Assembly (NCBI RefSeq): GCF_004765815.2
Contig: NZ_ML974128.1
Coordinates: forward strand, 681,089 to 745,088
DNA: 64,000 nucleotides
Reading direction: 5' to 3'
Origin: Halorussus salinus
Lineage (GTDB): Archaea > Halobacteriota > Halobacteria > Halobacteriales > Haladaptataceae
Shown here: positions 33,685-41,953 of the stretch, piece by piece
Numbering within the stretch: position 1 is the first letter of the stretch
Layout: each line of letters begins with the position of its first letter
Position numbers and translations under genes: made by a program
Notes under the pieces: model-generated
What the model saw: only the letters and a program-made list of their open reading frames with translations
The model's database searches: none
Told to the model about the DNA's origin: nothing

Positions 33685-33907
33685 CCTGCACCTCCGGACC
33701 GGACGCGCCGGGAGTAGAGAACGGTAGTCCGCCAGTGGAGGGCGTCGTGCCAGCGGGGAGCGTCGCGCCAGCGGAGGTCGGTCCGGACGGAACTGCAGTC
33801 CCGCGCTCGGTGACCGTCGCAGTCGGTCCGGCGTGCCAGCGGGCCGAGCGGCGGTCGAGGAGGGCCGTTTCGGTCGTCGAGTCGCGTGCCGTAACGTCGC
33901 GTGCCAT
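33674..33907 (-). pseudogene. Remnant of a duplicated beta-helix gene start
   Basis: The frame opens MARDVTARDSTTETALLDRRS, which aligns with the first 21 residues (MARD-TARD...LLDRRS) of the Tat-exported beta-helix protein at 34408-35988, then diverges into a Pro/Thr/Gly-rich tail with no hydrophobic signal core. The upstream 80 bases also match those of that gene (33897-33986 against 35980-36068). The simplest reading is a duplication of the promoter and start of the gene, with the body lost. It could still make a short transcript that couples to the small gene downstream. No function is proposed. Confidence 0.6.
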
Positions 33908-34407
33908 GCAGTGTTCAATGCATGATTACCACTTGAAAAAGGTACCGACTTACATTCAATGCTAGCTTGCCAATTTAAGTATAATGGCCGAACGGTCGGA
34001 CTCGCCGGTTCTCGGCCACTCGCCGCCGTTCGACCCCACGCTGGCATCCGATATAAGTTCCTCCCCGCCGAAGACGGCGCGTAATTCGAGCTTTCCTCCT
34101 CGGCCAGTCGGTGAAACGGAACGGAACGGTCGAACCGAGGAGCGAGGCGAATCCGAAAAGAGCGAACCGGGGAGAAATCGAGGAGACCGAACCGAGGGGT
34201 CTGACGAGCGAGACGAGTCGCGAACCGCGGAGAGGAGCGCGGTCCGTGACGAGGGGACGAGGGAGGGCGACGAGCCGGGGGAACTGCGAGGGAGTCGTCG
34301 GGGGAGTCGTGGCGGGGACCACGATGGAGGGGTGGGACCGGCGGGGACCGTACGTGGGACCGCGAGGGTCCCGAGTCGGAAATCGGGGGAGCGTCGGCCG
34401 AGCCGGG
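33908..34407. other. Gene-free region with the duplicated promoter copy
   Basis: A 500-base gap. Its left end (to about 33986) carries the promoter-like stretch shared with 35980-36068, with TTTAAGTATAATGGCC against TTTAAGTGTTATGGCC and TTCAATGC elements. The rest is Arg/Glu/Gly-coding noise in every frame, with no supported gene. Confidence 0.5.
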
Positions 34408-35988
34408 TCAGGACCCGTCCTCGACCCGGACGCTGGCGGGGCCGTCGAGGCTGAAGCCGGTGATCTCGCCCGAGAAGCGGTAGCCGTCCTTGCCGCCGAA
34501 CACCGACCCGGTAATCTCGCCGCTCGAAACGCTGTCGTTCTTCTGGATGGAGCCGAGTTCGGTACTCTTGCGGGCCGCGCCGCTGACCTCGAAGGTGTAG
34601 TCGGCCGCCTGCCGCGGGCGGTTGGCTCCGTCGATGACCAGCTTGTTCGGGAGCGTCAGGTCGTCCACCGCGACTTCGTCGCCGCCGAGGCGGAGCGTCC
34701 AGACGCTCTCGTCCAGACTCACCGCGGTGATCGCGCCATCCACGTAGAAGGCGTCGCCGTAGCCGTTGCCCGCCACGCCGGAGACCGTCACCGTGCCGTC
34801 GCCGTTGTCGGTCACGCTGTCGGCCGCTTCCGCGGTGTGGCCGCCGTCGGGGGCGGTCGCGCGACCGCGGACGCTTCCCTCGACGGTGAACTCGTACTTG
34901 ACGCTGGAGGCGTCGTCGGCGGGGACCAACTCGAAGAGCGTGCCTGCGGGTTGGGCCGCGGACCCGTCGTCGGATTGGTCGTCGGTCGTGGTCTCGCCGT
35001 CCGTGGTCGTCTCGTCGCCCGTGGTCGTCTCGTTCGCGGGCGACGAGGTGTTCTGCGACGAGTCGATTTCGCCCGAGGCGGCCTCCTCGGCCGACATCGG
35101 GACGCTCGCGGGCGGGGTGAGGTCCGGGTCGCCCGAAACGTTGACCTCCTCGACAGGTCCGGTGATGGGACCTTCGACCCGGCAGTTCTCTAGCGTGCCC
35201 GAACCGCCGTCACTGGCGAAGACGGCGTGTGAACCCTGAACCGAGATGTCGCAGTTGATAGCTTTGATTCCGGACTGTTCTTTGAACCAGAGACCGCGGG
35301 CGTTGACCTGTCCGGACTGGTTGGACGAGACGGCGTCCTGACTCTCGACGTGGATGACGCTGTCCTTGATGTAACAACCGGGCGCGCCGAGCCGACAGTT
35401 CTCGATGTTGTTGTTCTTCAGGTAGGCGTTCTCCACCTGCGTCGCGCCCATGCCGTGACTCTGAGAGACGCCCGAGTGGGACATGTACATCCCGTCTGCC
35501 GACCAGCCGCTGATGTTGACGTTGCGAATCGTCACCGTCCCGTGGTTGTCCCAGTCGGACATCGCCGCGTGGCCACACCGGTCGGCCGCGCCGTCGCCCA
35601 TGTAGATGTTCTCGGCCAGCGCCTCGCCGTCGTCGGTGCAACGGAGGTAGAACGTGCCGTAGGTTCCGTTCCGGTCGTTGTTCTCGCCCTTGACGCCGAC
35701 GTTCCGGACCGTCCAACCGCTACCGTAGGTCAGGAGCTTCACGTGCGCGCCGTCGGCCGTGATGTCGATGAGTTTGTTCTCGAACGTCTCGCCCGCCCGG
35801 ACCTTGATGACCTTCCGGCTGTTCGCGGGGACCTTGATGGTGTCGTACTCCGCGCCTTGGGCGGCGTTCGCGGAGACGCCTGCCGCCCCGACTGTTGCCG
35901 CTGCCGCTCCGGCCATCTTCAGGTACGAGCGGCGGTCGAGTAGCGATTCGTCCGAACTGCGGTCGCGTGCCGTATCGTCGCGTGCCAT
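34408..35988 (-). CDS. Tat-exported right-handed beta-helix surface protein
   Basis: 526 residues. The Tat signal has LLDRRSYLKMAG followed by an alanine-rich core and a probable cleavage after ANAAQGA. Residues about 40-290 are beta-helix repeats (for example GTVTIRNVNISGWSADGMYM) with several disulphide-capable cysteines. A Thr/Glu/Asp linker (TTTGDETTTDGETTTDD) leads to a C-terminal region with two similar beta-domains (YEFTVEGSVRGRA and YTFEVSGAARKS) ending in SVRVEDGS. It probably binds or cleaves polysaccharide outside the cell. No catalytic residues of pectate lyases are evident. The start at 35988 follows the shared promoter region; an upstream ATG in the same frame adds only ten residues. 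Confidence 0.8.
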   Translation of the reverse strand: MARDDTARDRSSDESLLDRRSYLKMAGAAAATVGAAGVSANAAQGAEYDTIKVPANSRKVIKVRAGETFENKLIDITADGAHVKLLTYGSGWTVRNVGVKGENNDRNGTYGTFYLRCTDDGEALAENIYMGDGAADRCGHAAMSDWDNHGTVTIRNVNISGWSADGMYMSHSGVSQSHGMGATQVENAYLKNNNIENCRLGAPGCYIKDSVIHVESQDAVSSNQSGQVNARGLWFKEQSGIKAINCDISVQGSHAVFASDGGSGTLENCRVEGPITGPVEEVNVSGDPDLTPPASVPMSAEEAASGEIDSSQNTSSPANETTTGDETTTDGETTTDDQSDDGSAAQPAGTLFELVPADDASSVKYEFTVEGSVRGRATAPDGGHTAEAADSVTDNGDGTVTVSGVAGNGYGDAFYVDGAITAVSLDESVWTLRLGGDEVAVDDLTLPNKLVIDGANRPRQAADYTFEVSGAARKSTELGSIQKNDSVSSGEITGSVFGGKDGYRFSGEITGFSLDGPASVRVEDGS

Positions 35989-36192
35989 GTATTTCTCAAT
36001 GCGAAACCAGTCATTCATAAAGCTATCGACTTCGGTTCAATGCGACATTAATGATTTAAGTGTTATGGCCGGTCGCGAAACGGTCGGAACGGAACGGTCC
36101 GAAATTCCGGAAACGCTCGATTTCCGTGTAGTAACGGGAGCTTAACCGGGCGGTCGCGGTGTAGGACGTGTTTTCGGGGTGACAGACGGCGC

Positions 36193-36201
36193 ATAACAAA
36201 G
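36193..36201 (+). promoter_or_regulatory. ATAACAAAG motif of the phosphatase-FemAB unit
   Basis: Exact motif, centre 31 bases before the ATG at 36228, in the TATA position of a leaderless gene. No other TATA-like box is nearby. Confidence 0.6.
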
Positions 36202-36227
36202 GCCGAACGCGCGCTGGGATTCGGTAC

Positions 36228-37868
36228 ATGGCTGACCGCCCGCAGGCGAACGTGGAGACGCTCCTCGTCGGAGTGGACGCGGGGTGTCGGCCGGTCCTCG
36301 ACCCGCTGTTCGAGTCCGGCGCGCTCCCCAATCTGGCGTCGGTGTTCGAGTCGGGGGCGGCCGGGCCGCTGGAGTCCCAGATTCCGCCGTGGACCCCGAG
36401 CGCGTGGCCCTCGCTGTACACCGGCGTCAACCCCGGCAAGCACGGCGTGTTCGGGTTCCTGACCTTCGACGGCTACGACTGGGACGTGGTGAACGCGACC
36501 CACGTCCGAGAGCGAACGCTCTGGGAGTTGCTGGACTACCACGGCAAGTCGAGCGTCGTGGTGAACGCCCCGGTCACGCATCCACCGAGCGAAATCGACG
36601 GCGCGATAGTGCCGGGCTACACCGCCCCGGAGGAGCCCGACTGTCACCCCGAGGGACTGCTGGACGAGGTTCGAGACGAGATCGGCGAGTACCGCGTGTA
36701 CGCCCCCCGAGACGCCGAGGAGCGAGCGAAAGTCGAGTGGTACGAGCGACTGGTCGAGATGCGCGGCGAGGCGTTTCGCTACCTCGCCGACAGGTTCGAC
36801 CCCGAGTTCGGCTTCGTGCAGTTCCAGCAGACCGACACCGTGTTCCACGAGTTCCCCGGCGACGACGGGAAAGTCCGAACCGTCTACGAGGCGGTGGACG
36901 AGCAGGTCGGCGAGATTCTGGAGACCTGCGACCCGGACACCGTCATTGTCGCCAGCGACCACGGGATGGGCGAGTACACCGGCCACGAGTTCCGGCCCAA
37001 CGAGTACCTCCGCGACGAGGGACTGGTCGAGAGGACGACCGAGGGCGAGGGGATGCCCACGTGGTCCACCATCGCGGACAACCAACTCCAAGACGGCACG
37101 GCGGGGAAGGCGGGCGACGAGGCCGACGACTCGCCGAGCATCGCCGAGCGAGCGGTGACGGGCCTCGCCAGCGTCGGCGTCACCAGCCAGCGAGTCTACA
37201 ACGCGCTCGGCGCGGTTGGTCTCGCGGAGTTGGCGGCCCGCCACGTCCCGACCGACGTGGCCCGCGCTGGCTCCGAGCAGGTCGATTTCCCCGAGTCGAA
37301 AGCGTACATGCGAGACCGCATCGAACTGGGCGTCCGGGTGAATCTGGCGGGCCGCGAACCCGAGGGCGTCGTCCCCGACCACGAGTACGACCGGCTCTGC
37401 GACGACCTCGTGGAGGTGCTGTCGGACGTGACCACGCCCGACGGGAAACCCGTCTTCGAGGAGGTCGCCCGGCGCGAGGAGGTGTTCTCCGGCCCCTACG
37501 TCGAGGAGGCTCCCGACGTAATCACGGTTCCGCGCGAGTACGACGAGTTCCTCTCGACGCGGGTCGGCGACGGCCAGTTCGGCCCGCCGAGCGAACCCTA
37601 CAACCACAAGCGAGACGGTATCGTGGCGATTTCGGGCGAGGGAGCGACGCCGAGCGCCGACCTCTCGGGCGCGCACCTCTTCGACGTGGCACCGACGATT
37701 CTGGCGACGATGGGGGTTCCGGCGGCCGACCGGATGGACGGGTCGGTCCTCCCGGCGGTGGGGTCGGTCGGCACCGAATCGTACCCCGCGTTCGACGCTG
37801 GCGAGCAGGAAGCGACCGACGACGGGGCCGTCGAAGCGCGACTCGCGGACTTAGGCTATCTCGAATAA
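36228..37868 (+). CDS. Alkaline-phosphatase-superfamily enzyme, second paralogue
   Basis: 546 residues with no signal peptide. Motifs match the paralogues at 17997 and 39190: VGVDAG (metal Asp17), IPPWTPSAWPSLYTG with the likely nucleophile Thr, VASDHGMGEYTGHEF, YNHKRDGIVAISG and DVAPTILATMG. The middle region (about 255-400) is an insert with a helical stretch ending in RIELGVRVNLAGREPEGVV that is also seen in the third paralogue. It is followed after one base by a FemAB-like gene, so the two form one transcript. A phosphodiesterase or phospho-sugar transferase role in glycan modification is inferred from its neighbours. Confidence 0.85.
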   Translation: MADRPQANVETLLVGVDAGCRPVLDPLFESGALPNLASVFESGAAGPLESQIPPWTPSAWPSLYTGVNPGKHGVFGFLTFDGYDWDVVNATHVRERTLWELLDYHGKSSVVVNAPVTHPPSEIDGAIVPGYTAPEEPDCHPEGLLDEVRDEIGEYRVYAPRDAEERAKVEWYERLVEMRGEAFRYLADRFDPEFGFVQFQQTDTVFHEFPGDDGKVRTVYEAVDEQVGEILETCDPDTVIVASDHGMGEYTGHEFRPNEYLRDEGLVERTTEGEGMPTWSTIADNQLQDGTAGKAGDEADDSPSIAERAVTGLASVGVTSQRVYNALGAVGLAELAARHVPTDVARAGSEQVDFPESKAYMRDRIELGVRVNLAGREPEGVVPDHEYDRLCDDLVEVLSDVTTPDGKPVFEEVARREEVFSGPYVEEAPDVITVPREYDEFLSTRVGDGQFGPPSEPYNHKRDGIVAISGEGATPSADLSGAHLFDVAPTILATMGVPAADRMDGSVLPAVGSVGTESYPAFDAGEQEATDDGAVEARLADLGYLE

Positions 37869-37869
37869 T

Positions 37870-38889
37870 ATGAGCGTGACAATCGAGCAGGAAGGACTCA
37901 GTATCGGACGTATCGCGGACTTCGACCACCACGATTGGGACGACCTCGTAGCGCGGTCGCCCCAGACCACGCCGTTCCACTATCGGGACTCGCTCGCGGT
38001 GCAAGCGACCCACGCGGACGCGGACCTCCACCTCCTCGTCGGCTACAAGGGCCACGAGGCGGTCGGTCTCTTCCCGGTCTTCGAGAAGCGCAAGGGCGGG
38101 ATGTCGATGGCGTTCTCGCCAGCGCCGGGGCTGTGGGTCTCGTATCTCGGTCCCGCGCTCCTGAACCACCGGAAGCTCAAGCGCCGCAAGCGCGAGCGCC
38201 GGACCAAGCGATTCGTGCAGGGCTGTCTCGACTGGATAGAGAGCGAAGTGCGCCCGAAGTACACGCAGGTCCGGTCCGGTCCGCGCTTCCGGGACGTGCG
38301 GCCCTTCGAGTGGAACGACTTCGACGTGGACGTGCGCCACACCTACTCGGTGGACCTGACGCCGGGCGAGGAGGACGTACTCATGTCCTTCTCCAGCGAC
38401 GCCCGGAACAACATCCGGACCGAGGGCGACTATCGGGTCTACGAGGGCGGCACCGACGAGATTCGAGCCATCGTCTCGCAGGTCCGGGCGCGCCACGACG
38501 AGCAGGACGAGAGCTACGGCGTGACGCCGCGATTCGTCGCCGACCTCTACGAGCGACTGCCCGAGGGGACGGTCCGGCCCTACGCCTGCGAGATAGCCGG
38601 GGAGTTCGCGGGCGGGATGGTCGCGCTGGAGGCGGGCGACACCGTCTACCGGTGGCAGGGCGGCGCGAAACACGACCGCGACCTGCCGGTCAACGACCTC
38701 GTGGACTGGGCCATCATGACCGACGCGATGGACCGCGGCGTCGAGAACTACGACCTCGTAGGTGCCAACGAGGAGCGCCTCTGTGGTTACAAGGCGAAGT
38801 TCGCGCCCGAACTCCGATCGTACTACGCGCTGGAGACCGGGACGGCCGTCACCAACGCGCTGTCGAGCGTCTACAAGAAGTTCCGGTAA
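37870..38889 (+). CDS. FemAB-like GNAT-fold transferase, second paralogue
   Basis: 339 residues. It shares with the protein at 23471 the central FSSDARNNIRTEGDYRV-type segment and the C-terminal DLVGANEERLCGYKAKFAPE. It begins with a short N-terminal GNAT-like domain (WDDLVARSPQTTPFHYRDSL). Such proteins add amino-acid or acyl groups to surface polymers. It is directly coupled (1 base) to the phosphatase-superfamily gene at 36228, which suggests both act on one intermediate. No aminoacyl-tRNA specificity can be read from the sequence. Confidence 0.82.
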   Translation: MSVTIEQEGLSIGRIADFDHHDWDDLVARSPQTTPFHYRDSLAVQATHADADLHLLVGYKGHEAVGLFPVFEKRKGGMSMAFSPAPGLWVSYLGPALLNHRKLKRRKRERRTKRFVQGCLDWIESEVRPKYTQVRSGPRFRDVRPFEWNDFDVDVRHTYSVDLTPGEEDVLMSFSSDARNNIRTEGDYRVYEGGTDEIRAIVSQVRARHDEQDESYGVTPRFVADLYERLPEGTVRPYACEIAGEFAGGMVALEAGDTVYRWQGGAKHDRDLPVNDLVDWAIMTDAMDRGVENYDLVGANEERLCGYKAKFAPELRSYYALETGTAVTNALSSVYKKFR

Positions 38890-39189
38890 GCGGTCGTCTC
38901 CTTTCTCCCCGAGGCGGAGCGCCCGACGATAGCCTCGACCTGCGGAATCACACAGGTCGGGCGTAACGCTCCTCGTCGCACGTCAGCCAGCGCGTTCGGT
39001 CGGTTAGTTCTCGCACCGAGAGCGCGTCGCTCCGCCGAGTTAGCCACAAGCACCGCCTGTCGCTCCGGATTTTAACGAGTCGTGGGGGCCGTTAGCGGCT
39101 CTGTGGCCCGCGACTAAGCGGCCGGGAACAATACCGGGCGAGGACGTAGCGACTGGCGAGTCGGTCGAGCGAATCGGCCGTGAGACACG
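38890..39189. other. 300-base gap before the third phosphatase-superfamily gene
   Basis: No gene is supported. A TATA-like GATTTTAACG at about 39069-39078 could start a leader of some 85 bases for the gene at 39190. The ATAACAAAG motif is absent here, unlike at the other two paralogues. Confidence 0.45.
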
Positions 39190-40890
39190 ATGTCGAGCAA
39201 ACACAACACCGTCGTCGTCGGCTTCGACGCGCTGGACTTCAGATACCTCGACGAGTTCGAGTCGTCGCTCCCGAACTTCGAGCGGTTGCGGAGCGAGGGC
39301 GTCGAGGCACCCCTCGAATCGACGTTCCCGCCGTGGACCGGGAGCGCGTGGCCCTCGATGTACACCGGCACCGACCCGAGCCACCACGGCACCTACGGCT
39401 TCTTCGACCACACGGAGGGCTACCCCGACGAGGACGAACTCGTCACGCGCAACCGCGTCCGCCAGCCCGCGCTGTGGAACTATCTGACCGCGCTGGACGA
39501 ACCTGCCGTGGTCCTGAACGTGCCCGTGACCCATCCGGCCGAACCGGTCGCGGGCCTCCTCGTGCCGGGATACCTCGCCCACGAGGAGGACGCGGGCTAC
39601 CCCGAGGGAATCCGGAGCGAACTCTCGGCGGCCATCGACGGCGAGTACCGCATCTACGCTGACGCCGAGACGAGCGACGACCACGACCGCAAGCGAGAGA
39701 GCTACCTCGACCTGATTCGGATGCGCGGCGAGGCCGCCGAGTACCTCCTGACCGAGTACGACTGGCGAATCGCGGTCGTGCAGGTCCAGAAGACCGACAC
39801 CGTGTTTCACAACTTCGACGACCGCGAGACGTTCCGACGGGCTTACGAGCGCGCCGACGAAGTCCTCGGCAGAGTGCGCGAAGTCGCGGGCGACGCCAAC
39901 GTCGTCGTCTGCTCGGACCACGGGATGGGCGAGGTGGACGGCTACACGGTCTATCTCAACGAAATCCTCCGGGACGCCGGGTTCGTGGAGGCGACCACCG
40001 ACTCGTCGGGGCCGAGCCTGATGACCGAGAAAGCGACGCTGACCGGCGCGGCGGACGACGGGTCGGGCGACCCGGTAGGCGACGGAACCGGTGCGAGTGC
40101 GGGGTCGGGCGGCGCGAACGGCCTTTCCGTCACGGGACGGGCCGTCTCGGCCGCGACGACGGCGCTCGGCGCGGTCGGGGTCACGCCGGGCGACGCCTAC
40201 TCGCTGGCGACCAGACTCGGCGTCGGGGACGCGCTGACCAGCGCCCTGCCATACGAGGCGGTGTCGGCCGCCAGCGAGGGCGTCGATTGGGCGAACTCGA
40301 CGGCCTACACCCGGAGCGTCGAACTCGGCGTCCGGGTGAATCTGGCGGGCCGGGAACCCTCCGGCGTCGTCGCGCCCGACGAGTACGAGGAGGTCCGCGA
40401 CGAACTGATCGACCTCCTCTCGGACCTGCGGACGCCCGACGGCGACCCGGTGTTCGAGTGGGTCGCCCGGCGCGAGGAGGTCTACGACGGCCCGTACACC
40501 GAGGACGCCTGCGACGTACTCTTCATGCCGACCGAGATGAACCACACGCTCAGCACGAACCTCATCGGCCAGCGGTTCGTCCCGACGCAGGCCCACGACC
40601 ACAAGCGCGACGGCGTGTTTCTCGCCGACGGCCCGGCGTTCGCCGACGACTCGCGCCCCGGCGCGCTCTCGCTGACCGACGTGGCTCCCGTCGCGATGGC
40701 CGCCGCCGGTCTCGACGTGCCCGCGCGGATGACCGGCGAGGTCCCCGACGGCTTGCTTGCCGACTCCGCTTCCCGCCGCGACTACGGCGACGTTCCGTTC
40801 GGGAGCAACCGGGGCGACGGCGACTCGGACGACGGCGACCCCGCCGACGGGTCGGTCGAGCGGCGACTCGAAGACCTCGGCTACATCTGA
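39190..40890 (+). CDS. Alkaline-phosphatase-superfamily enzyme, third paralogue
   Basis: 566 residues with no export signal. Motifs are VGFDALD, FPPWTGSAWPSMYTG, VCSDHGMGEVDG, HDHKRDGVFLADG and DVAPVAMAAAG. The core parallels the protein at 36228, including ELGVRVNLAGREPSGVVAPDE near residue 380. A Gly/Asp/Ser-rich stretch at about residues 285-318 is a linker absent from the paralogues. The C-terminus also carries an acidic linker (NRGDGDSDDGDPADG). It is probably a cytosolic metal-dependent hydrolase or transferase of the same pathway; the substrate is unknown. Confidence 0.85.
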   Translation: MSSKHNTVVVGFDALDFRYLDEFESSLPNFERLRSEGVEAPLESTFPPWTGSAWPSMYTGTDPSHHGTYGFFDHTEGYPDEDELVTRNRVRQPALWNYLTALDEPAVVLNVPVTHPAEPVAGLLVPGYLAHEEDAGYPEGIRSELSAAIDGEYRIYADAETSDDHDRKRESYLDLIRMRGEAAEYLLTEYDWRIAVVQVQKTDTVFHNFDDRETFRRAYERADEVLGRVREVAGDANVVVCSDHGMGEVDGYTVYLNEILRDAGFVEATTDSSGPSLMTEKATLTGAADDGSGDPVGDGTGASAGSGGANGLSVTGRAVSAATTALGAVGVTPGDAYSLATRLGVGDALTSALPYEAVSAASEGVDWANSTAYTRSVELGVRVNLAGREPSGVVAPDEYEEVRDELIDLLSDLRTPDGDPVFEWVARREEVYDGPYTEDACDVLFMPTEMNHTLSTNLIGQRFVPTQAHDHKRDGVFLADGPAFADDSRPGALSLTDVAPVAMAAAGLDVPARMTGEVPDGLLADSASRRDYGDVPFGSNRGDGDSDDGDPADGSVERRLEDLGYI

Positions 40891-41471
40891 CGCGCCGGAT
40901 TTCGGACGAGAACGCCGGTTTGTCGCGGGTTCGGCCAGTGACTTGCCAGAGTCGGTGTACTTTTCGACCCGGCACACTTTTCGACTCAGCACACTTTTCC
41001 ACCCGGCGCGTGCTGGCGCGGCCTCACCCGGTGAGGCCGCGCCCACACGCGCGAGGGCTGAGTAGCGCAGTGGAGCGAAGCGACCGAGGCTTGCGAGACG
41101 TGACGCGCCTCGCCGATCTGCGAACGTCGTTCGCAGACAACGCAGGCGGTTGGGGCGGTCTGAGGCTGTTGTGGGGCGGTGCTGGGCGGTGCCGTGCAGA
41201 AGACTCCTTCGAGTCGGCATCAGTTAGCGGCGCAGTTGTGGTTACGGTCCCGGTACGGTCTCGAAGCACTGCGGTCGCGGTGCTGTAAGTGCAGTGCGGC
41301 CGCGTGCTGTGAATGCAGTGCCGTCGAATCTCCGGTCAGAGAGCCGCCAGTCACGAGCCGGTTCCAGCGATTGTTCTCAAGTCCGACTCCCCAGTGACTC
41401 CGAAAGACCAGACCCCGACTTCCCGGTGACTCCGAAAGACCGGACCCCGACTCTCCAGCGGCTCCGAAAAA
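40891..41471. repeat. 581-base gene-free region with hairpins and short repeats
   Basis: It holds, in order: three imperfect copies of a 17-base ACTTTTCGACYCRGCAC unit (about 40959-41006); a perfect 13-bp hairpin (41015-41027 with 41031-41043, GGCGCGGCCTCAC/GTGAGGCCGCGCC); a 9-bp hairpin (41117-41125 with 41129-41137); the second copy of the dispersed repeat described at 5230 (to about 41220); and about 2.7 copies of a 32-base GTGACTCCGAAAGACC unit at 41384-41475, touching the end of mgsA. No coding frame is supported. Confidence 0.55.
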
Positions 41472-41858
41472 CTAGACCGTTTCACCGACCTCGGCCGCGA
41501 GACCGTCGAGGAGGTATTCCGCCGACGAGCGCGTCGTCGCCATCGCCACGTCGTGAACGTCACAGAGCCGCAACAGCGCGGCGATGTCCGGTTCGTGAGG
41601 CTGGGCGGTCAGCGGGTCCCGCAGGAAGACGATGCCGTCGATGCGGTCCTCGACGACCTCCGCGCCGATTTGCGTGTCGCCGCCGATGCGACCCGACTTC
41701 TTGCGTTCGACTTCGAGGCCGGTCTCGTCGGCGATGCGCTGGCCGGTCGTGCCGGTCGCCACGAGGTCGAACGTCGCGAGCAACGACTCGTACTCGGTGG
41801 CGAGGTCGATCATCTCGGGCTTCTCGTCGTCGTGAGCGATGAGTGCGACGCGGGGCAT
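41472..41858 (-). CDS. mgsA: Methylglyoxal synthase
   Basis: 128 residues, close to the standard length. It has [16 protein letters not shown] at the start, [28 protein letters not shown] (phosphate binding), [17 protein letters not shown] with the catalytic Asp, and [11 protein letters not shown]. It converts dihydroxyacetone phosphate to methylglyoxal and phosphate, a bypass under phosphate limitation. It is a single-gene unit between repeat-rich DNA and a lipoprotein gene, and has no obvious tie to the glycan pathway. Confidence 0.95.
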   Translation of the reverse strand: MPRVALIAHDDEKPEMIDLATEYESLLATFDLVATGTTGQRIADETGLEVERKKSGRIGGDTQIGAEVVEDRIDGIVFLRDPLTAQPHEPDIAALLRLCDVHDVAMATTRSSAEYLLDGLAAEVGETV

Positions 41859-41953
41859 ACGGCCTCCTCGGTGCGCGGGCGCAAAAGCCTACCCCGGAGA
41901 GCAATACTCGCCAATGTCTCCCGACTGTCGAGCCGTAGCAAAGAAAGACGAAG

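Noticed and set aside
33984..34454. A 156-codon frame in the gap before the beta-helix gene end
   Set aside because: It is almost only Arg, Glu, Gly and Ser, with no conserved segment and no promoter of its own.
34111..35193. A 360-codon rightward open frame over the beta-helix gene
   Set aside because: It is antisense to a gene with a Tat signal and clear beta-helix repeats, and its composition is non-native.
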